Shown here: positions 1 to 9,256 of the stretch, piece after piece
How positions within the stretch are numbered: position 1 is the stretch's first letter
Layout: every line of letters starts with the position of its first letter
Assembly: GCF_040256645.1 (NCBI RefSeq)
Contig: NZ_CP158281.1
Coordinates: forward strand, 2,294,001-2,358,000
Length of the DNA stretch: 64,000 nucleotides
Origin: Brevibacterium sp. CBA3109
GTDB taxonomy: Bacteria > Actinomycetota > Actinomycetes > Actinomycetales > Brevibacteriaceae
Reading direction: 5' to 3'
Notes under the pieces: generated by a model
Seen by the model: only the letters and a program-made list of their open reading frames with translations
The model's database searches: none
Told to the model about the DNA's origin: nothing
Translations under genes and position numbers: made by a program

Positions 1-171
1 CCCCCGCATGGAAGACGATCCCTGTGCGTTCGAGTGATTGCCTCGTGCAAGCGATCCGCCATCAGCAATGGCTCCAGTGCCGCAGCTGCGATCTCGCAAC
101 GACAGGGGCCAGGCAGTGAGTCAGCACGAGGCAGGATGTCTGAGACGACAGACAATCCGGGAAGGACTGCC

Positions 172-399
172 CTAGAAGGGACGTGAGCGCGGTTTTTCTT
201 TACCCAACCGGTGTGATTCGGGCACGCCCGAGGCATCACAGACTGCAATCCAGATGTCGCGGGGTTCGATGCCTGCGCGGAAGGCCTCTTCGGCGGTTCG
301 GGAGCCCAGGCTGCTGAGCGCAAGGTCGGTGTGCAGCGATGCAGCACGAGCCTCCCCGAATTCCTCATTCATCAGGACCCAGTAGAGGGTGTGACGCAT
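172..399 (-). CDS. DUF3046 family protein
   Basis: Small 75-residue protein of unknown function. The pattern TLYWVLMNEEFG near the N-terminus, then LSSLGSRTAEEAFRAGIEPRDIW and a final acidic/basic tail, matches the actinobacterial DUF3046 family, whose members are about 60-80 residues long and usually lie between the clgR-type regulator and recA. That synteny is seen here on the upstream side: the start ATG shares one base with the stop of the HTH gene (TAATG), so the two are translationally coupled. recA itself would lie beyond the left edge of the window. No membrane segment or signal peptide is visible. The family call is confident; the function is not known. Confidence 0.85.
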   Translation of the reverse strand: MRHTLYWVLMNEEFGEARAASLHTDLALSSLGSRTAEEAFRAGIEPRDIWIAVCDASGVPESHRLGKEKPRSRPF

Positions 400-728
400 T
401 ACGGTTTGGCTGCCAGTCGTGGCACCGGGTATCCGCCGGGGCGACCGAGGATCGTATCGGAGAGTTCCTGTGGAATGGTGTCGGGGATTTCGACGCCCTC
501 TTCGAGTGCGAAACGACCGGAGACCGATGACAGCAGAGCCGACAACGGCAGGTCGAGAGCTTCACAGATCGCGGAGAGGAGCTCCGAGGAGGCTTCCTTC
601 TGTCCGCGTTCGATCTCGCTGAGGTACCCCAGCGATACGCTGGCTCCTGTGGAGACATCGCGCAGGGTCCGCCCCTGGCGCCGACGAACGGAACGCAGTG
701 CGTCACCGATTTCAACTCTCAGTAACAT
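399..728 (-). CDS. clgR: Xre-type HTH regulator, ClgR-like
   Basis: 109-residue DNA-binding protein. Residues 8-65 form a Xre/Cro helix-turn-helix ([19 protein letters not shown], then [16 protein letters not shown]), typical of ClgR, the actinobacterial activator of clp protease and recA-region genes. The position fits: in this phylum clgR commonly follows pgsA and cinA and precedes DUF3046 and recA, as here. The C-terminal tail after residue 80 is short and proline-rich. The start ATG at 728 is followed closely by the core fold. It is coupled by one-base stop/start overlap to the DUF3046 gene, and about 200 bp of non-coding DNA upstream presumably holds its promoter. The exact ClgR identity, as opposed to another Xre regulator, is an inference from synteny. 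Confidence 0.8.
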   Translation of the reverse strand: MLLRVEIGDALRSVRRRQGRTLRDVSTGASVSLGYLSEIERGQKEASSELLSAICEALDLPLSALLSSVSGRFALEEGVEIPDTIPQELSDTILGRPGGYPVPRLAAKP

Positions 729-930
729 TGTGCGTCCCTCCCCTTGTCTCCGCGAGCAGTCTTGATGATGTACTCGACTTTACAGCCCGGTCGCTGCCAA
801 GCGCCAACCTGGGTGCGTGACCTGATAGTTTTGCCAGTCCATTCGAAGGTACTGGTGCATATTCGTCCAAGTGCCATTACCTGTTCAACTGCGCCGAGGC
901 TGAACTTATTCCACGACTGAGCGATCATGA

Positions 931-1449
931 TCAGTCGTGGGCGTCCGCCACCGGCCCGAACGCCAATTGCGTGACGAAGTCATCGAGATCTGCCACCATG
1001 GCCGCAACTGTCAGGCTGCGAACCGTGTCTCGGCCCCCGGCGAAATGATGCTCGCTGACCTGTGCCTTTCCGGCGAAGGCGATGGCAGTGTAGACGAGCC
1101 CGACCGGCTTGCCATCCTGCGGTTCGGGCCCGGCTACACCAGTGCAGGCGACACCGATGTCGGCGACACACTCTCTGGCCGCGCCGGCTGCCATCTGCGC
1201 GGCGACAACCTCATCAATGGGGCCTGTGTCTTCGAGTTGATCGGCGTCGACCCCGGCCAGACTCGCCTTGAGGTCGGTGGCATACGTGATGAGTCCGCCG
1301 CGCACCACAGCGGAGGCGCCCGGGACGTCGACGAGCGTGGCCACGAAACGGCCGCCGGTCAACGATTCCGCCGCAGCGACCGAGAGTCCCACCTGGGTAC
1401 AAGTGGCGATGAGGTGCTGACTTCGGGAGAACAGCTCGGTGTCGTTCAC
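931..1449 (-). CDS. pncC: CinA C-terminal-domain protein (nicotinamide-nucleotide amidase)
   Basis: Protein of the CinA C-terminal family. PncC enzymes hydrolyse nicotinamide mononucleotide to nicotinate mononucleotide and ammonia for NAD recycling. The conserved signature is clear: SVAAAESLTGGRFVATL, then VVRGGLITYATDLKASL, then ACTGVAGPEPQDGKPVG. The N-terminal MoCF domain of full-length CinA is absent, as is usual in this phylum. I choose the GTG at 1449, four bases after the pgsA stop, giving 172 residues. An upstream start at 1506 would add 19 residues not expected in the family and overlap pgsA by about 50 bp. It is probably co-transcribed with pgsA and ends about 200 bp before clgR. 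Confidence 0.85.
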   Translation of the reverse strand: MNDTELFSRSQHLIATCTQVGLSVAAAESLTGGRFVATLVDVPGASAVVRGGLITYATDLKASLAGVDADQLEDTGPIDEVVAAQMAAGAARECVADIGVACTGVAGPEPQDGKPVGLVYTAIAFAGKAQVSEHHFAGGRDTVRSLTVAAMVADLDDFVTQLAFGPVADAHD

Positions 1450-1453
1450 AGGC

Positions 1454-2128
1454 TCACTTCGGGTTCGTACCGGCGGGATCATCGCCTGCAGCCGCGTTGC
1501 CCCCACGCGAGTCTTTGGCGAGTTTCGCGGCTTGGAGACAGTAGTCGATTCCAGTCACGACGGTCACGACGATCGCCGCGACCATGACCAGCCAGGCCAG
1601 GATCACCAAGGCGAATGTCACGCTCTCGGGAACGATATGCGCCACGGGGCGCAGCAGGAGGAAGAGTCCGATGGCGACGGTCTGGAGCACCGTTTTGATC
1701 TTGCCGCCTCTGGACGCGGGCATGACGGCGATGCGGATCATGAAGAAGCGCAGCACGGTGATGCCCAGTTCCCGGATGAGGATGATGATGGGAACCCACC
1801 AGGGAATCTCCGCGATCGCGGCCAGGCCGATAAGTGCCGCCGCCATGAGAGATTTGTCGGCGATCGGGTCGGCGATCTTCCCGAAGTTCGTGATGAGGTT
1901 GTATTTGCGTGCCAGATCTCCGTCGATCTTGTCCGTGGCCATCGCCAGCAGGAAGACGACCAGCGCCCACCATCGCATGCTCATGTCCTGGCCTCCGTCG
2001 GCCAGGAGAAGGACGAGGAAGACGGGTACGAGCAGGATCCGCAGCACGGTCAGGGCATTGGGAACATTCCACGGGCTGGGCTCTGCCGGTGGGTGTCCCG
2101 GGGCGCTGTTCTCTGGTCGATCATTCAC
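1454..2128 (-). CDS. pgsA: CDP-diacylglycerol--glycerol-3-phosphate 3-phosphatidyltransferase
   Basis: Integral membrane enzyme of anionic phospholipid synthesis (phosphatidylglycerophosphate formation). The CDP-alcohol phosphotransferase signature is intact: DKIDGDLAR at about residues 66-74, then a Gly and DPIADK, matching DGx2ARx8Gx3Dx3D. Several hydrophobic segments alternate with short polar loops (for example VLRILLVPVFLVLLL at about 28-42 and VTFALVILAWLVMVAAIVV near the C-terminus). Length 224 residues is somewhat above the usual 180-200 because of N- and C-terminal extensions. It lies between ftsK and cinA, the normal actinobacterial order. The cinA homologue starts within a few bases of its stop. 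Confidence 0.92.
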   Translation of the reverse strand: MNDRPENSAPGHPPAEPSPWNVPNALTVLRILLVPVFLVLLLADGGQDMSMRWWALVVFLLAMATDKIDGDLARKYNLITNFGKIADPIADKSLMAAALIGLAAIAEIPWWVPIIILIRELGITVLRFFMIRIAVMPASRGGKIKTVLQTVAIGLFLLLRPVAHIVPESVTFALVILAWLVMVAAIVVTVVTGIDYCLQAAKLAKDSRGGNAAAGDDPAGTNPK

Positions 2129-2180
2129 AGACCAACCCTATCGGAGTGACATGTGAATGGTGTGGAGCTGACCGCTCGTT

Positions 2181-5114
2181 TCAGCGACCTGTGAGTGACC
2201 AAGCGTCCTCACCGCTGGTCTCGACGACTTCCAACCCCGTCTCGGGGTCGACGTCGCCGACATGCAGGTCGCCGGCATGCCCGACTCCCGTCGCGTAACG
2301 GTCGTTGGCCCCGGAACCTGATGACGACGCCGGTGGGCTCACCCCCGAGTCTCCGAAGTCTTCGAATTCCTCGTCATAGTCTGCGGCCGCCGAATGTCCG
2401 CTCGCACCATGTGTTCGGCTGCTCGCGCCGTAGCCGGAGCCGTCGCCGTCCGAACCGCCGTCTCCGCCTGTATCCGGGTTCGGTTCCTCGCCCGGGGGCG
2501 TCTCACCCTTGATGATCGCCAGTGTTCCCGGCAGATCCTCGGGCCGGACGAGGACGTCGCGGGCCTTCGACCCCTCGGAGGGTCCGACGATTCCGCGTGA
2601 CTCCATGAGATCCATGAGGCGCCCGGCCTTGGCGAAGCCGACGCGCAGCTTGCGCTGCAGCATCGACGTCGAACCGAACTGTGTGGTCACGACCTGTTCA
2701 GCTGCCTGGAGCAGCAGCTCCAGATCGTCGCCGATCTCCTCGTCGATCTGCTTCGTCGGCTTCTCGACCGCAACGTCTTGACGGTAGTTGGGCTTGAGCT
2801 GTCCCTTGACGTGCTCAACGACCTTCTCGATCTCCGACTCGTTGACCCAGGCACCCTGAACACGCATCGGTTTGGCAGCACCCATGGGCAGGAACAGTGC
2901 GTCACCCTGTCCGATGAGCTTCTCTGCACCCGGCTGGTCGAGCACGACTCGGGAGTCGGCCAGGGATGAGGTGGCGAATGCCAGACGTGAGGGCACGTTG
3001 GCCTTGATCAGACCCGTGACGACGTCGACGCTGGGTCGCTGCGTGGCCAGGACCAGGTGGATGCCGGCCGCGCGTGCCAGCTGGGTGATGCGCTGGATCG
3101 AGGCCTCGACGTCGCGTGGGGCGACCATCATCAGATCGGCAAGCTCGTCGACGACGACCAGCAGGTACGGGTAGGGCTGGAGCACGCGCTCCGAGCCTGC
3201 GGGAACTTGGACCCGCCCCTCGCGGACGGCCTTGTTGAACTCGTTGATGTGCTTGAACCCGTAGTTCGCGAGGTCGTCGTAGCGGGCGTCCATTTCGCGC
3301 ACAACCCATTCGAGGGCCTCGGCGGCCTTCTTCGGGTTCGTGATGATCGGAGTGATGAGGTGCGGGATGCCCTCGTAGATCGTGAGCTCCACGCGCTTCG
3401 GGTCGACGAGGATCATGCGCACCTCGTCGGGGGTCGCGCGCATCATGATCGAGGTGATCATGGAGTTCACGAAGCTCGACTTACCGGCACCGGTGGCACC
3501 GGCGACCAGCAGGTGGGGCATCTTCGACAGGTCGGCGACGACGAATCCGCCTTCGACGTCCTTGCCCACGCCCATGACCAGGGAGTGCTCGGTCTTGCGA
3601 GCGGCCTTCGACCGCAGCACATCGCCGAGGGACACGTTCTCACGGTCGGAGTTCGGGATCTCGATGCCGATCGCCTTCTTGCCGGGGATCGGCGAGAGGA
3701 TGCGGACATCGGCGCTGGCCACCGCGTAGGCGATGTTCTTCGACAGCGCCGTGACCTTCTCGACCTTCGTGCCCGAACCCAGCTCCACTTCGTAGCGAGT
3801 GACCGTAGGACCACGCGAGAAACCGGTGACCTGGGCGTCGATCTTGAACTGGTCGAGTACGTCGCGCAGTGCTTCGACGACACGGTCGTTGGCCTCTGAT
3901 CGCTCCTTCGCCGGGGGGCCGGGCACGAGGTAGTCCGAGTTCGGCAGTGTATAGGTGACGTCACCGGCCAAGGTGAGCTGTTCGACGCGTTCGGGCAGCT
4001 GCTCCGTGGGTGGGGGCGCTGGGTTGCTCGTCACCGGCACCGACGCCGAGGTGTCGCCTGGCGTGGTCTTGTTCGCCACCGTGGCAGCGTCATCGTCCAT
4101 GCCGATGGTCTTCTTCAGCGCGGCAGTTTCCCGCTCGGCCTTCGTCGGTCGACGTTCACCGGGCTTGAACTGCGGTCGCTCGATGACCGTGGTGTCAGCG
4201 TCTTCGTCGCTGACGTCGTCTTCGTGGATGTAGGCCTTGTCGTAGGCCTTGGTCGCAGTGTCATCGTCGGCCGAGATCGGTGCATCGGCATCGGAGATCT
4301 CGGTCTTCTTCTTCCGGCTCCGACGCTTGGTCCCCATGACGGGCTTGAGGGTGGAGGTGCGCGCATTGTCGGCGACCAGGTCGGTCGGGTTGCCGTCGGC
4401 GTCCACCTCGGCGGACTTCTCCGGGCGCGCTCCCCCGGTCAGACGCAGGTAGAGCGCTGTCAGACGTTCGGGAATCGATCGCACTGGTGTCGCGGTGATG
4501 ACCAGGATCGAGAAGAGCCCGAGCAGGATCAGCAGCGGCACCGCCACATAGTTGGTGGTCGCCACGACGAGGGGCGAGGAGATGACGAATCCGAGCGCGC
4601 CGCCTCCGTTGGCCATGGCCTCACTGGAGTTGGTGAATGTTGGGTTGCCTGCGGCGATGTGGGCCAGACTCGAGGCGGAAAGAAGCAAGAAGATGATGCC
4701 GATGAGGATCCGGTTGTTGCCTCTGTTGTCGTCACCTTTGAGGAACAGTCGGATCGCATAGCCGGTGAAGATCACCGGCAGGGCCAGGGCCACGCGGCCG
4801 AAGGTGCCTTCGACGACGCCTCGGACGCCTTCGCTGATCGCACCGGGAATGTTCCACCATTCGAAGGCCGCAATGACGATGGAGAGACCGATCAGGAAGA
4901 AGGCAGTGCCGTCTCTCTTAGTCGGTGAATCACTCGGTTCGTCACTGAGGATCTTTCGCGCACGGTTTCCGGCCATGTGGGACACTCCCCTCCACGCACC
5001 GGTGACAACGTTTGTCCCGGGGTCCTTGGTCCCCGCTTGCCCGGTCCGACCAGCAGTTTTGCGCGCTGAGCCTTTTCCGGTACCAGAAGCGGGGGAAGTC
5101 GTTCTGGTCGCCAT
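2181..5114 (-). CDS. ftsK: FtsK/SpoIIIE DNA translocase
   Basis: Septum-located DNA pump that clears chromosome termini during division. From the chosen start the order is a basic/Ser/Thr-rich N-terminus, four hydrophobic helices (about residues 55-200), a long acidic low-complexity linker (about 230-400), and the motor domain. The motor domain has Walker A GATGAGKSSF, Walker B LLVVVDELADLMM and the ATQRPSVDVVTG motif. A winged-helix gamma domain follows near LLLQAAEQVVTTQFGSTSMLQRKLRVG. A Gly/Ser/Asp-rich tail closes the protein. I place the start at the ATG at 5114 (another in-frame ATG is at 5123); the reading frame is open to 5240 but the extra residues look non-coding. About 977 residues. 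Confidence 0.92.
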   Translation of the reverse strand: MATRTTSPASGTGKGSARKTAGRTGQAGTKDPGTNVVTGAWRGVSHMAGNRARKILSDEPSDSPTKRDGTAFFLIGLSIVIAAFEWWNIPGAISEGVRGVVEGTFGRVALALPVIFTGYAIRLFLKGDDNRGNNRILIGIIFLLLSASSLAHIAAGNPTFTNSSEAMANGGGALGFVISSPLVVATTNYVAVPLLILLGLFSILVITATPVRSIPERLTALYLRLTGGARPEKSAEVDADGNPTDLVADNARTSTLKPVMGTKRRSRKKKTEISDADAPISADDDTATKAYDKAYIHEDDVSDEDADTTVIERPQFKPGERRPTKAERETAALKKTIGMDDDAATVANKTTPGDTSASVPVTSNPAPPPTEQLPERVEQLTLAGDVTYTLPNSDYLVPGPPAKERSEANDRVVEALRDVLDQFKIDAQVTGFSRGPTVTRYEVELGSGTKVEKVTALSKNIAYAVASADVRILSPIPGKKAIGIEIPNSDRENVSLGDVLRSKAARKTEHSLVMGVGKDVEGGFVVADLSKMPHLLVAGATGAGKSSFVNSMITSIMMRATPDEVRMILVDPKRVELTIYEGIPHLITPIITNPKKAAEALEWVVREMDARYDDLANYGFKHINEFNKAVREGRVQVPAGSERVLQPYPYLLVVVDELADLMMVAPRDVEASIQRITQLARAAGIHLVLATQRPSVDVVTGLIKANVPSRLAFATSSLADSRVVLDQPGAEKLIGQGDALFLPMGAAKPMRVQGAWVNESEIEKVVEHVKGQLKPNYRQDVAVEKPTKQIDEEIGDDLELLLQAAEQVVTTQFGSTSMLQRKLRVGFAKAGRLMDLMESRGIVGPSEGSKARDVLVRPEDLPGTLAIIKGETPPGEEPNPDTGGDGGSDGDGSGYGASSRTHGASGHSAAADYDEEFEDFGDSGVSPPASSSGSGANDRYATGVGHAGDLHVGDVDPETGLEVVETSGEDAWSLTGR

Positions 5115-5273
5115 GCTTCTCATCTTAGGGTGATTTTGCGCTCCTGCCCAGTAAATCCGCAGGGTTCGGCGCGCCGAACGGACCGGCGAGGGCCAGTTCA
5201 CGAGGGCGTGTCGGGCTGAATACAATGGTGAGATCGGCAACCAATACCTGAGACCACCACGAGCATCGTGGGC

Positions 5274-5933
5274 TCACCCCACCCCATAGAGGTGTTCGGG
5301 TCGACCGGTGCTTCCGTACTGGAGTGAGACGGTGACGGCTCGGGACTCGGCCAGCCTTGCCAGGTGGCGCTGAGCTGTCGCGCGGGAGGCGCCGACGACA
5401 TCGGAGACCTCCGTGGCCGTCAGCGCACGATCCGCATCTTGAAGCGCCTCAAGGATCCGACCGCTGGTCGACGAGCCCGATCCCCGGGCCGGGGCGCTCC
5501 CGGGCGAGGAGACGTCATGCAGACTGCGCAGCTGACGTTCGAGTTCCGGTTGGCTCACCTTCTCGCGTTCCCAGTAACGCCGGAAGCGGGCATAGCGCCG
5601 AAGGAAGTCCTGCAGCTCCTTCGCAGCGAAGGGTTTGAGAATATAGGTCATCGCTCCCGCCCGCAGAGCCGAGCGCACCACGTCGGGATCAGCCACCGCC
5701 GAAAGCACGATGGCATCGACTTCACTCTCACGAATCAGGTCAACACCATTGCCTTCGGGCAGAACGTAGTCGACCAACAGCAGATCCACGTCTTCTTCGG
5801 CGATGATCGTGCGTGCGGTGCGGAGATCTCTGACCGGTTCCAGAGCGTGGAATCCCGCAACCTCGTTGACGTACCGGCAGTGGATCTGCCCCACATAGAA
5901 GTCGTCGTCGAGAACCAGAACGTTGACCATCAT
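5274..5933 (-). CDS. CitB/DcuR-type response regulator
   Basis: DNA-binding response regulator, 219 residues. The receiver domain (about 1-120) has the acidic pair in VLVLDDDF, the phospho-acceptor Asp in LLLVDYVLPEGNG, the Ser/Thr position in IVLSAVAD and the Lys in YILKPFAAKEL. The C-terminal helix-turn-helix reads TATEVSDVVGASRATAQRHLARL, with a final YGSTGRPEHLYGV segment typical of the CitB class. The start ATG at 5933 overlaps the kinase stop by four bases (ATGA) and has an AAGGAG ribosome site, so the two are translationally coupled. Members of this class control uptake or use of citrate, C4-dicarboxylates or similar acids; here glcDEF and aceB lie directly upstream on the same strand. 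Confidence 0.9.
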   Translation of the reverse strand: MMVNVLVLDDDFYVGQIHCRYVNEVAGFHALEPVRDLRTARTIIAEEDVDLLLVDYVLPEGNGVDLIRESEVDAIVLSAVADPDVVRSALRAGAMTYILKPFAAKELQDFLRRYARFRRYWEREKVSQPELERQLRSLHDVSSPGSAPARGSGSSTSGRILEALQDADRALTATEVSDVVGASRATAQRHLARLAESRAVTVSLQYGSTGRPEHLYGVG

Positions 5934-7687
5934 CTCTCCTTGTCGTCCGCGTCGTCGCTGAGCACATCGGGCAGGCGCATGGCGAAGCCGGCACCGCCGA
6001 GCTGAGGATCGTGACCTGCCAGCAGCCACACCCTGCCGCCGTGTCGCCGTGCAGTCCTTCGGCACAGAGCCAGGCCGATGCCGTGGCCATGCTCCGGGCC
6101 GTGGCCATGCTCCGGATCGAGGCCATCGGCGCTGCTGATCCCCTCGTCGAAGATGGACGGCGCATCCTCATCCTCCACTCCCCCACCGGAGTCTGTGACA
6201 ACGGCATGCAGCTCCGGGCCCGAACCCAGCAGCGTCACCTCGACTCTGCCGAACACCTCGTCGGTCCGAGCGGCACTCTCAGCACCGCTGCCGCTTGCAT
6301 TCGTCACGACTGCACGCACCGCATTGTCGATGAGGTTGCCGAGGATGAGGGTGACGTCCTCGGGCTCCTTCACCCGGCCCAGCACCAGGGAATCCGGGGT
6401 GACGGCAAGGGCCACACCCACCTCGGCGGCGGTGGTCCCCTTCGCTTCGAGCAGTGCACGAAGGTACGGGTCGGTGATCACCTCGATGCCTTCGACTGGC
6501 GTCGCGATCGGTCCGGTCCGCAGAATTGTGGTCAGGTAGTTCCGTGCCTCGTCGGTGGCCCCCGTGTCGACGAGGCCTAGAACCGTGTGCAGACGGTTGG
6601 CGAATTCGTGGCGCTGCGTGCGCAGGGCACGCGCCATCGACGTCACCGATTCGAGCTGACGTGCCATGGTCAGCACCTGGGTCTCGTCGCGCAGGGTGAG
6701 GACCCCACCGACCGAGACTCCATCACGACTCACACGAACAGCGGTGGCCAACAGGATCCGATCGCCGACGTTGACTCGCCGCCGCAGGGCACCGCGGTCG
6801 GGCGCCTGAAGCATCATGCTGCGGATCACCTCGGGCACATCCGAGCGTGAGCTGGTCGAGGTGTCATCCGGCACCGAGACCGTCGTGTCCTTGCCCGTGT
6901 CGACATGGGCGATCCCCAGCAGCTGCTCCGCCGTGGAGTTGCTTAGGGTCGGGACTCCGACGGAGCTGAAGGCCAGAACACCGTCGTCGAGGCCGCGGAG
7001 GACCGCACCCTGATCACGTGCCATCTCCGCCAGCTCCTCGGGACCCACACCCAAGGTCTCGCGGCGCAGCCTGCGTCCCAGCGCGAGTGAGGCGATCACA
7101 CCGATGACCAGGGCGAAGACGGCGACAGAGCCGAGGACAAGGAATTCACGTCGCAGGTCCGCGTCGAGCACCGAAGCGTGGATGCCCACGGAGACCTCCC
7201 CGACGACGGTCTCGTCATCAGAAGTGGAATAGATCGGCACCTTGGCGCGCACCGTCTCTCCCAGAGTGCCTCTCTCATGCGTCACGGACTCTCTGCCTGC
7301 CAGTGCCTCATCCGGGGAGGTGGACACCCGTCTGCCGATGTTGTCCCGGTTCGGGTGGGTCAGTCGGATGCCCCGGTCGTCGGTGATGACCGCGAACTCA
7401 ATGCCCGAGGAGCTGCGCAGGTTGCCGGTGATCTCGAGCAGCGCAGAGGTGATCGCACCGTCGGCTTCCCCCGCCGGTTCGGCCGAGGCCTGGGTGGCGC
7501 CCTTCCTCACCTCAGGATCGATCGCCAGCGTCCGTGCTGTCGCCAGTGCCTTGGTCTCGGTGACCTCGGTGACCGAGCGGGCACCCATCCAGGCGAAGAC
7601 TCCAGTCACCAGCGCCAGAGTCACCACGATGACCGCGAGCTGACTGAGCAGCACACGGCGGGAGAACGATCGGGTCGGGCGTGGCAC
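5930..7687 (-). CDS. CitA/DcuS-family sensor histidine kinase
   Basis: Membrane sensor kinase of 585 residues. An N-terminal helix (about 10-35) precedes an extracytoplasmic sensor of about 140 residues containing GIEFAVITDDRGIRLTHP, the PDC-type fold of CitA/DcuS sensors. A second helix (about 180-205) follows, then a PAS domain, then the family's phospho-acceptor box RHEFANRLHTVLGLVD and a GHKL ATPase with NLIDNAVRA and SGGGVEDE. Near the C-terminus the segment 'EHGHGPEHGHG' is a small duplication. Start GTG at 7687. It is 93 bp downstream of glcF on the same strand and overlaps its response regulator, so it may be expressed with the glc genes and sense a carboxylic acid. The ligand is not shown by the sequence. 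Confidence 0.9.
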   Translation of the reverse strand: MPRPTRSFSRRVLLSQLAVIVVTLALVTGVFAWMGARSVTEVTETKALATARTLAIDPEVRKGATQASAEPAGEADGAITSALLEITGNLRSSSGIEFAVITDDRGIRLTHPNRDNIGRRVSTSPDEALAGRESVTHERGTLGETVRAKVPIYSTSDDETVVGEVSVGIHASVLDADLRREFLVLGSVAVFALVIGVIASLALGRRLRRETLGVGPEELAEMARDQGAVLRGLDDGVLAFSSVGVPTLSNSTAEQLLGIAHVDTGKDTTVSVPDDTSTSSRSDVPEVIRSMMLQAPDRGALRRRVNVGDRILLATAVRVSRDGVSVGGVLTLRDETQVLTMARQLESVTSMARALRTQRHEFANRLHTVLGLVDTGATDEARNYLTTILRTGPIATPVEGIEVITDPYLRALLEAKGTTAAEVGVALAVTPDSLVLGRVKEPEDVTLILGNLIDNAVRAVVTNASGSGAESAARTDEVFGRVEVTLLGSGPELHAVVTDSGGGVEDEDAPSIFDEGISSADGLDPEHGHGPEHGHGIGLALCRRTARRHGGRVWLLAGHDPQLGGAGFAMRLPDVLSDDADDKER

Positions 7688-7780
7688 CGGCTCACACTAT
7701 CCAGGCATGAGCGAAATGCGCAAAAGGTGCCGAGGCGGCAATGACGTCGGGCATGGGCCACGACACCTTCTGCCGCAACC

Positions 7781-9256
7781 TTACCTGGCCAGCAGCAGCT
7801 CGGCACCCGCACCGGTGAGTGAGGCATCGAGGAGTTCGATCGTGTGTGCGCTCGGCAGGGTCGCCTCTCCCCGCCTGCGGAGTGCATCAGTGACCTGCAG
7901 CAGACAACCGGGGTTGCCGGTGACGACGATGTCGGCTCCGGTGGCGGCAATGTTCGTGGCCTTCTTGTCCCCCAGCTCGCGGGCTGCCTCCGGGCGCACC
8001 AGATTGTAGATGCCGGCCGAGCCGCAGCAGGTGTCGGCGTCCTTGATCGCAGCCAGCTTGACCCCGGGGATCTGACCCAGCAGTTCCCGTGGCGGATTGC
8101 GCACTCCTTGAGCATGGGAGAGGTGGCAGGCGTCGTGGTAGGCCACACGCAGCCCACCGTTGGCCACCGGATGTCGAGGAGCACTGGGTCCGAGTTCGAC
8201 GAGGATCTCGGTCACGTCTCTGACCTTGTCCGCCAGCACCTTTGCCCGCTGGGCATAGGCGGGATCATCGGAAAGGATGTCGGCGTACTCCTTCATCGTC
8301 GATCCGCAGCCGGCGGAGTTGACGACCAGATAGTCGACCTCGGCGACGGTGAAAGTGTCCACGATCTTTCGTGCGAAGTCCTCACCCTCCTCGCTGCGCC
8401 CGGCGTGGACCGACAGTGCACCGCAGCATCCCTGCGACTGGGGCACCACGACCTCGCAGCCCTCCATATTGAGCACGCGCACCGTCGCGGCGTTGACCTG
8501 GGGGTAGAAGGTTCGCTGCACACATCCCAGCAGCATCCCCACTCGCGACCTGACCGGCAGGCTGTCGCCTTCGGCGCTGCGAGGCGGGTTCGACGCTGGA
8601 ATGGTGACTCGCTTGGTCACCGGCGGTGCGATGGCCTCCATCGTGGCCAGGGTCGGTGAGAGCTTCTCGAGGATCTTGGACTTGCGGATGAGCGAGGACA
8701 GTCCCGTCCGCTGGTAGGCCTTGAGCGGTGCCAGCAGGATGGCCAGACGGCCCGGGTACGGGAACAGTTGGAAGATCGCGGCCCGCAGCGCCACCTCGGC
8801 GCGGCTGCGATGCGCTTTTCCGTTGCGCTCGACCTGTCCGCGGGTGGCTTCGATGAGCTTGTCGTACTGAACTCCCGACGGGCAGGCAGTGACGCAGGCC
8901 ATGCAGCCCAGGCAGGCGTCGAAGTGTTCGACCATGGATGCGCTCATCGGCCCGTTCTCCAGACCCTCCTGCATGAGGTAGATGCGTCCGCGCGGTGAGT
9001 CCTCCTCATTTCCCCACAGCTGGTAGGTGGGGCAGGCGGGAAGGCAGAAGCCGCAATGGACGCAGTCAGCGATGAGACTCGGATCCGGTGGGTTGAAGAC
9101 ATCGAAGGCCGAATGGTCAATGGTCGGCGGCGCCATTTCCATCGTGGCCTGACCCGCGGTGGCCATCGTCGCCTCCAGCGGCGTCGGCCCGGTCCCTTCG
9201 CTTGGCGTTCCGCCGCCCTGGCAGCCTCCTGCGCCACCGCAATCGCATGACATCAC
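7781..9256 (-). CDS. glcF: Glycolate oxidase iron-sulfur subunit GlcF-like
   Basis: Fe-S electron-transfer subunit of a three-part glycolate/lactate oxidase. Two ferredoxin-type clusters are visible near the N-terminus: CVHCGFCLPACPTY and CLGCMACVTACPSG. Two CCG domains follow, with SQGCCGALSVHAG and, later, DADTCCGSAGIYN (heterodisulfide reductase-type cysteine-rich motifs). The first 40 residues are an unusual Cys/Gly-rich extension (MSCDCGGAGGCQGGG). Length 491 is longer than E. coli GlcF (about 407), mainly through this extension. The start overlaps the glcE stop by four bases. Together with GlcD and GlcE it should pass electrons from the 2-hydroxy acid to the respiratory chain. Confidence 0.88.
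   Translation of the reverse strand: MMSCDCGGAGGCQGGGTPSEGTGPTPLEATMATAGQATMEMAPPTIDHSAFDVFNPPDPSLIADCVHCGFCLPACPTYQLWGNEEDSPRGRIYLMQEGLENGPMSASMVEHFDACLGCMACVTACPSGVQYDKLIEATRGQVERNGKAHRSRAEVALRAAIFQLFPYPGRLAILLAPLKAYQRTGLSSLIRKSKILEKLSPTLATMEAIAPPVTKRVTIPASNPPRSAEGDSLPVRSRVGMLLGCVQRTFYPQVNAATVRVLNMEGCEVVVPQSQGCCGALSVHAGRSEEGEDFARKIVDTFTVAEVDYLVVNSAGCGSTMKEYADILSDDPAYAQRAKVLADKVRDVTEILVELGPSAPRHPVANGGLRVAYHDACHLSHAQGVRNPPRELLGQIPGVKLAAIKDADTCCGSAGIYNLVRPEAARELGDKKATNIAATGADIVVTGNPGCLLQVTDALRRRGEATLPSAHTIELLDASLTGAGAELLLAR

Noticed and set aside
1..171. Possible start of a minus-strand gene at ATG 60-62 running off the left edge (recA is expected in this direction)
   Set aside because: Only about 20 codons are visible, they do not resemble the RecA N-terminus, and no SOS box is clear.
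789..809. Palindrome upstream of clgR as a ClgR self-operator
   Set aside because: Only six of ten positions pair, not better than expected in this composition.
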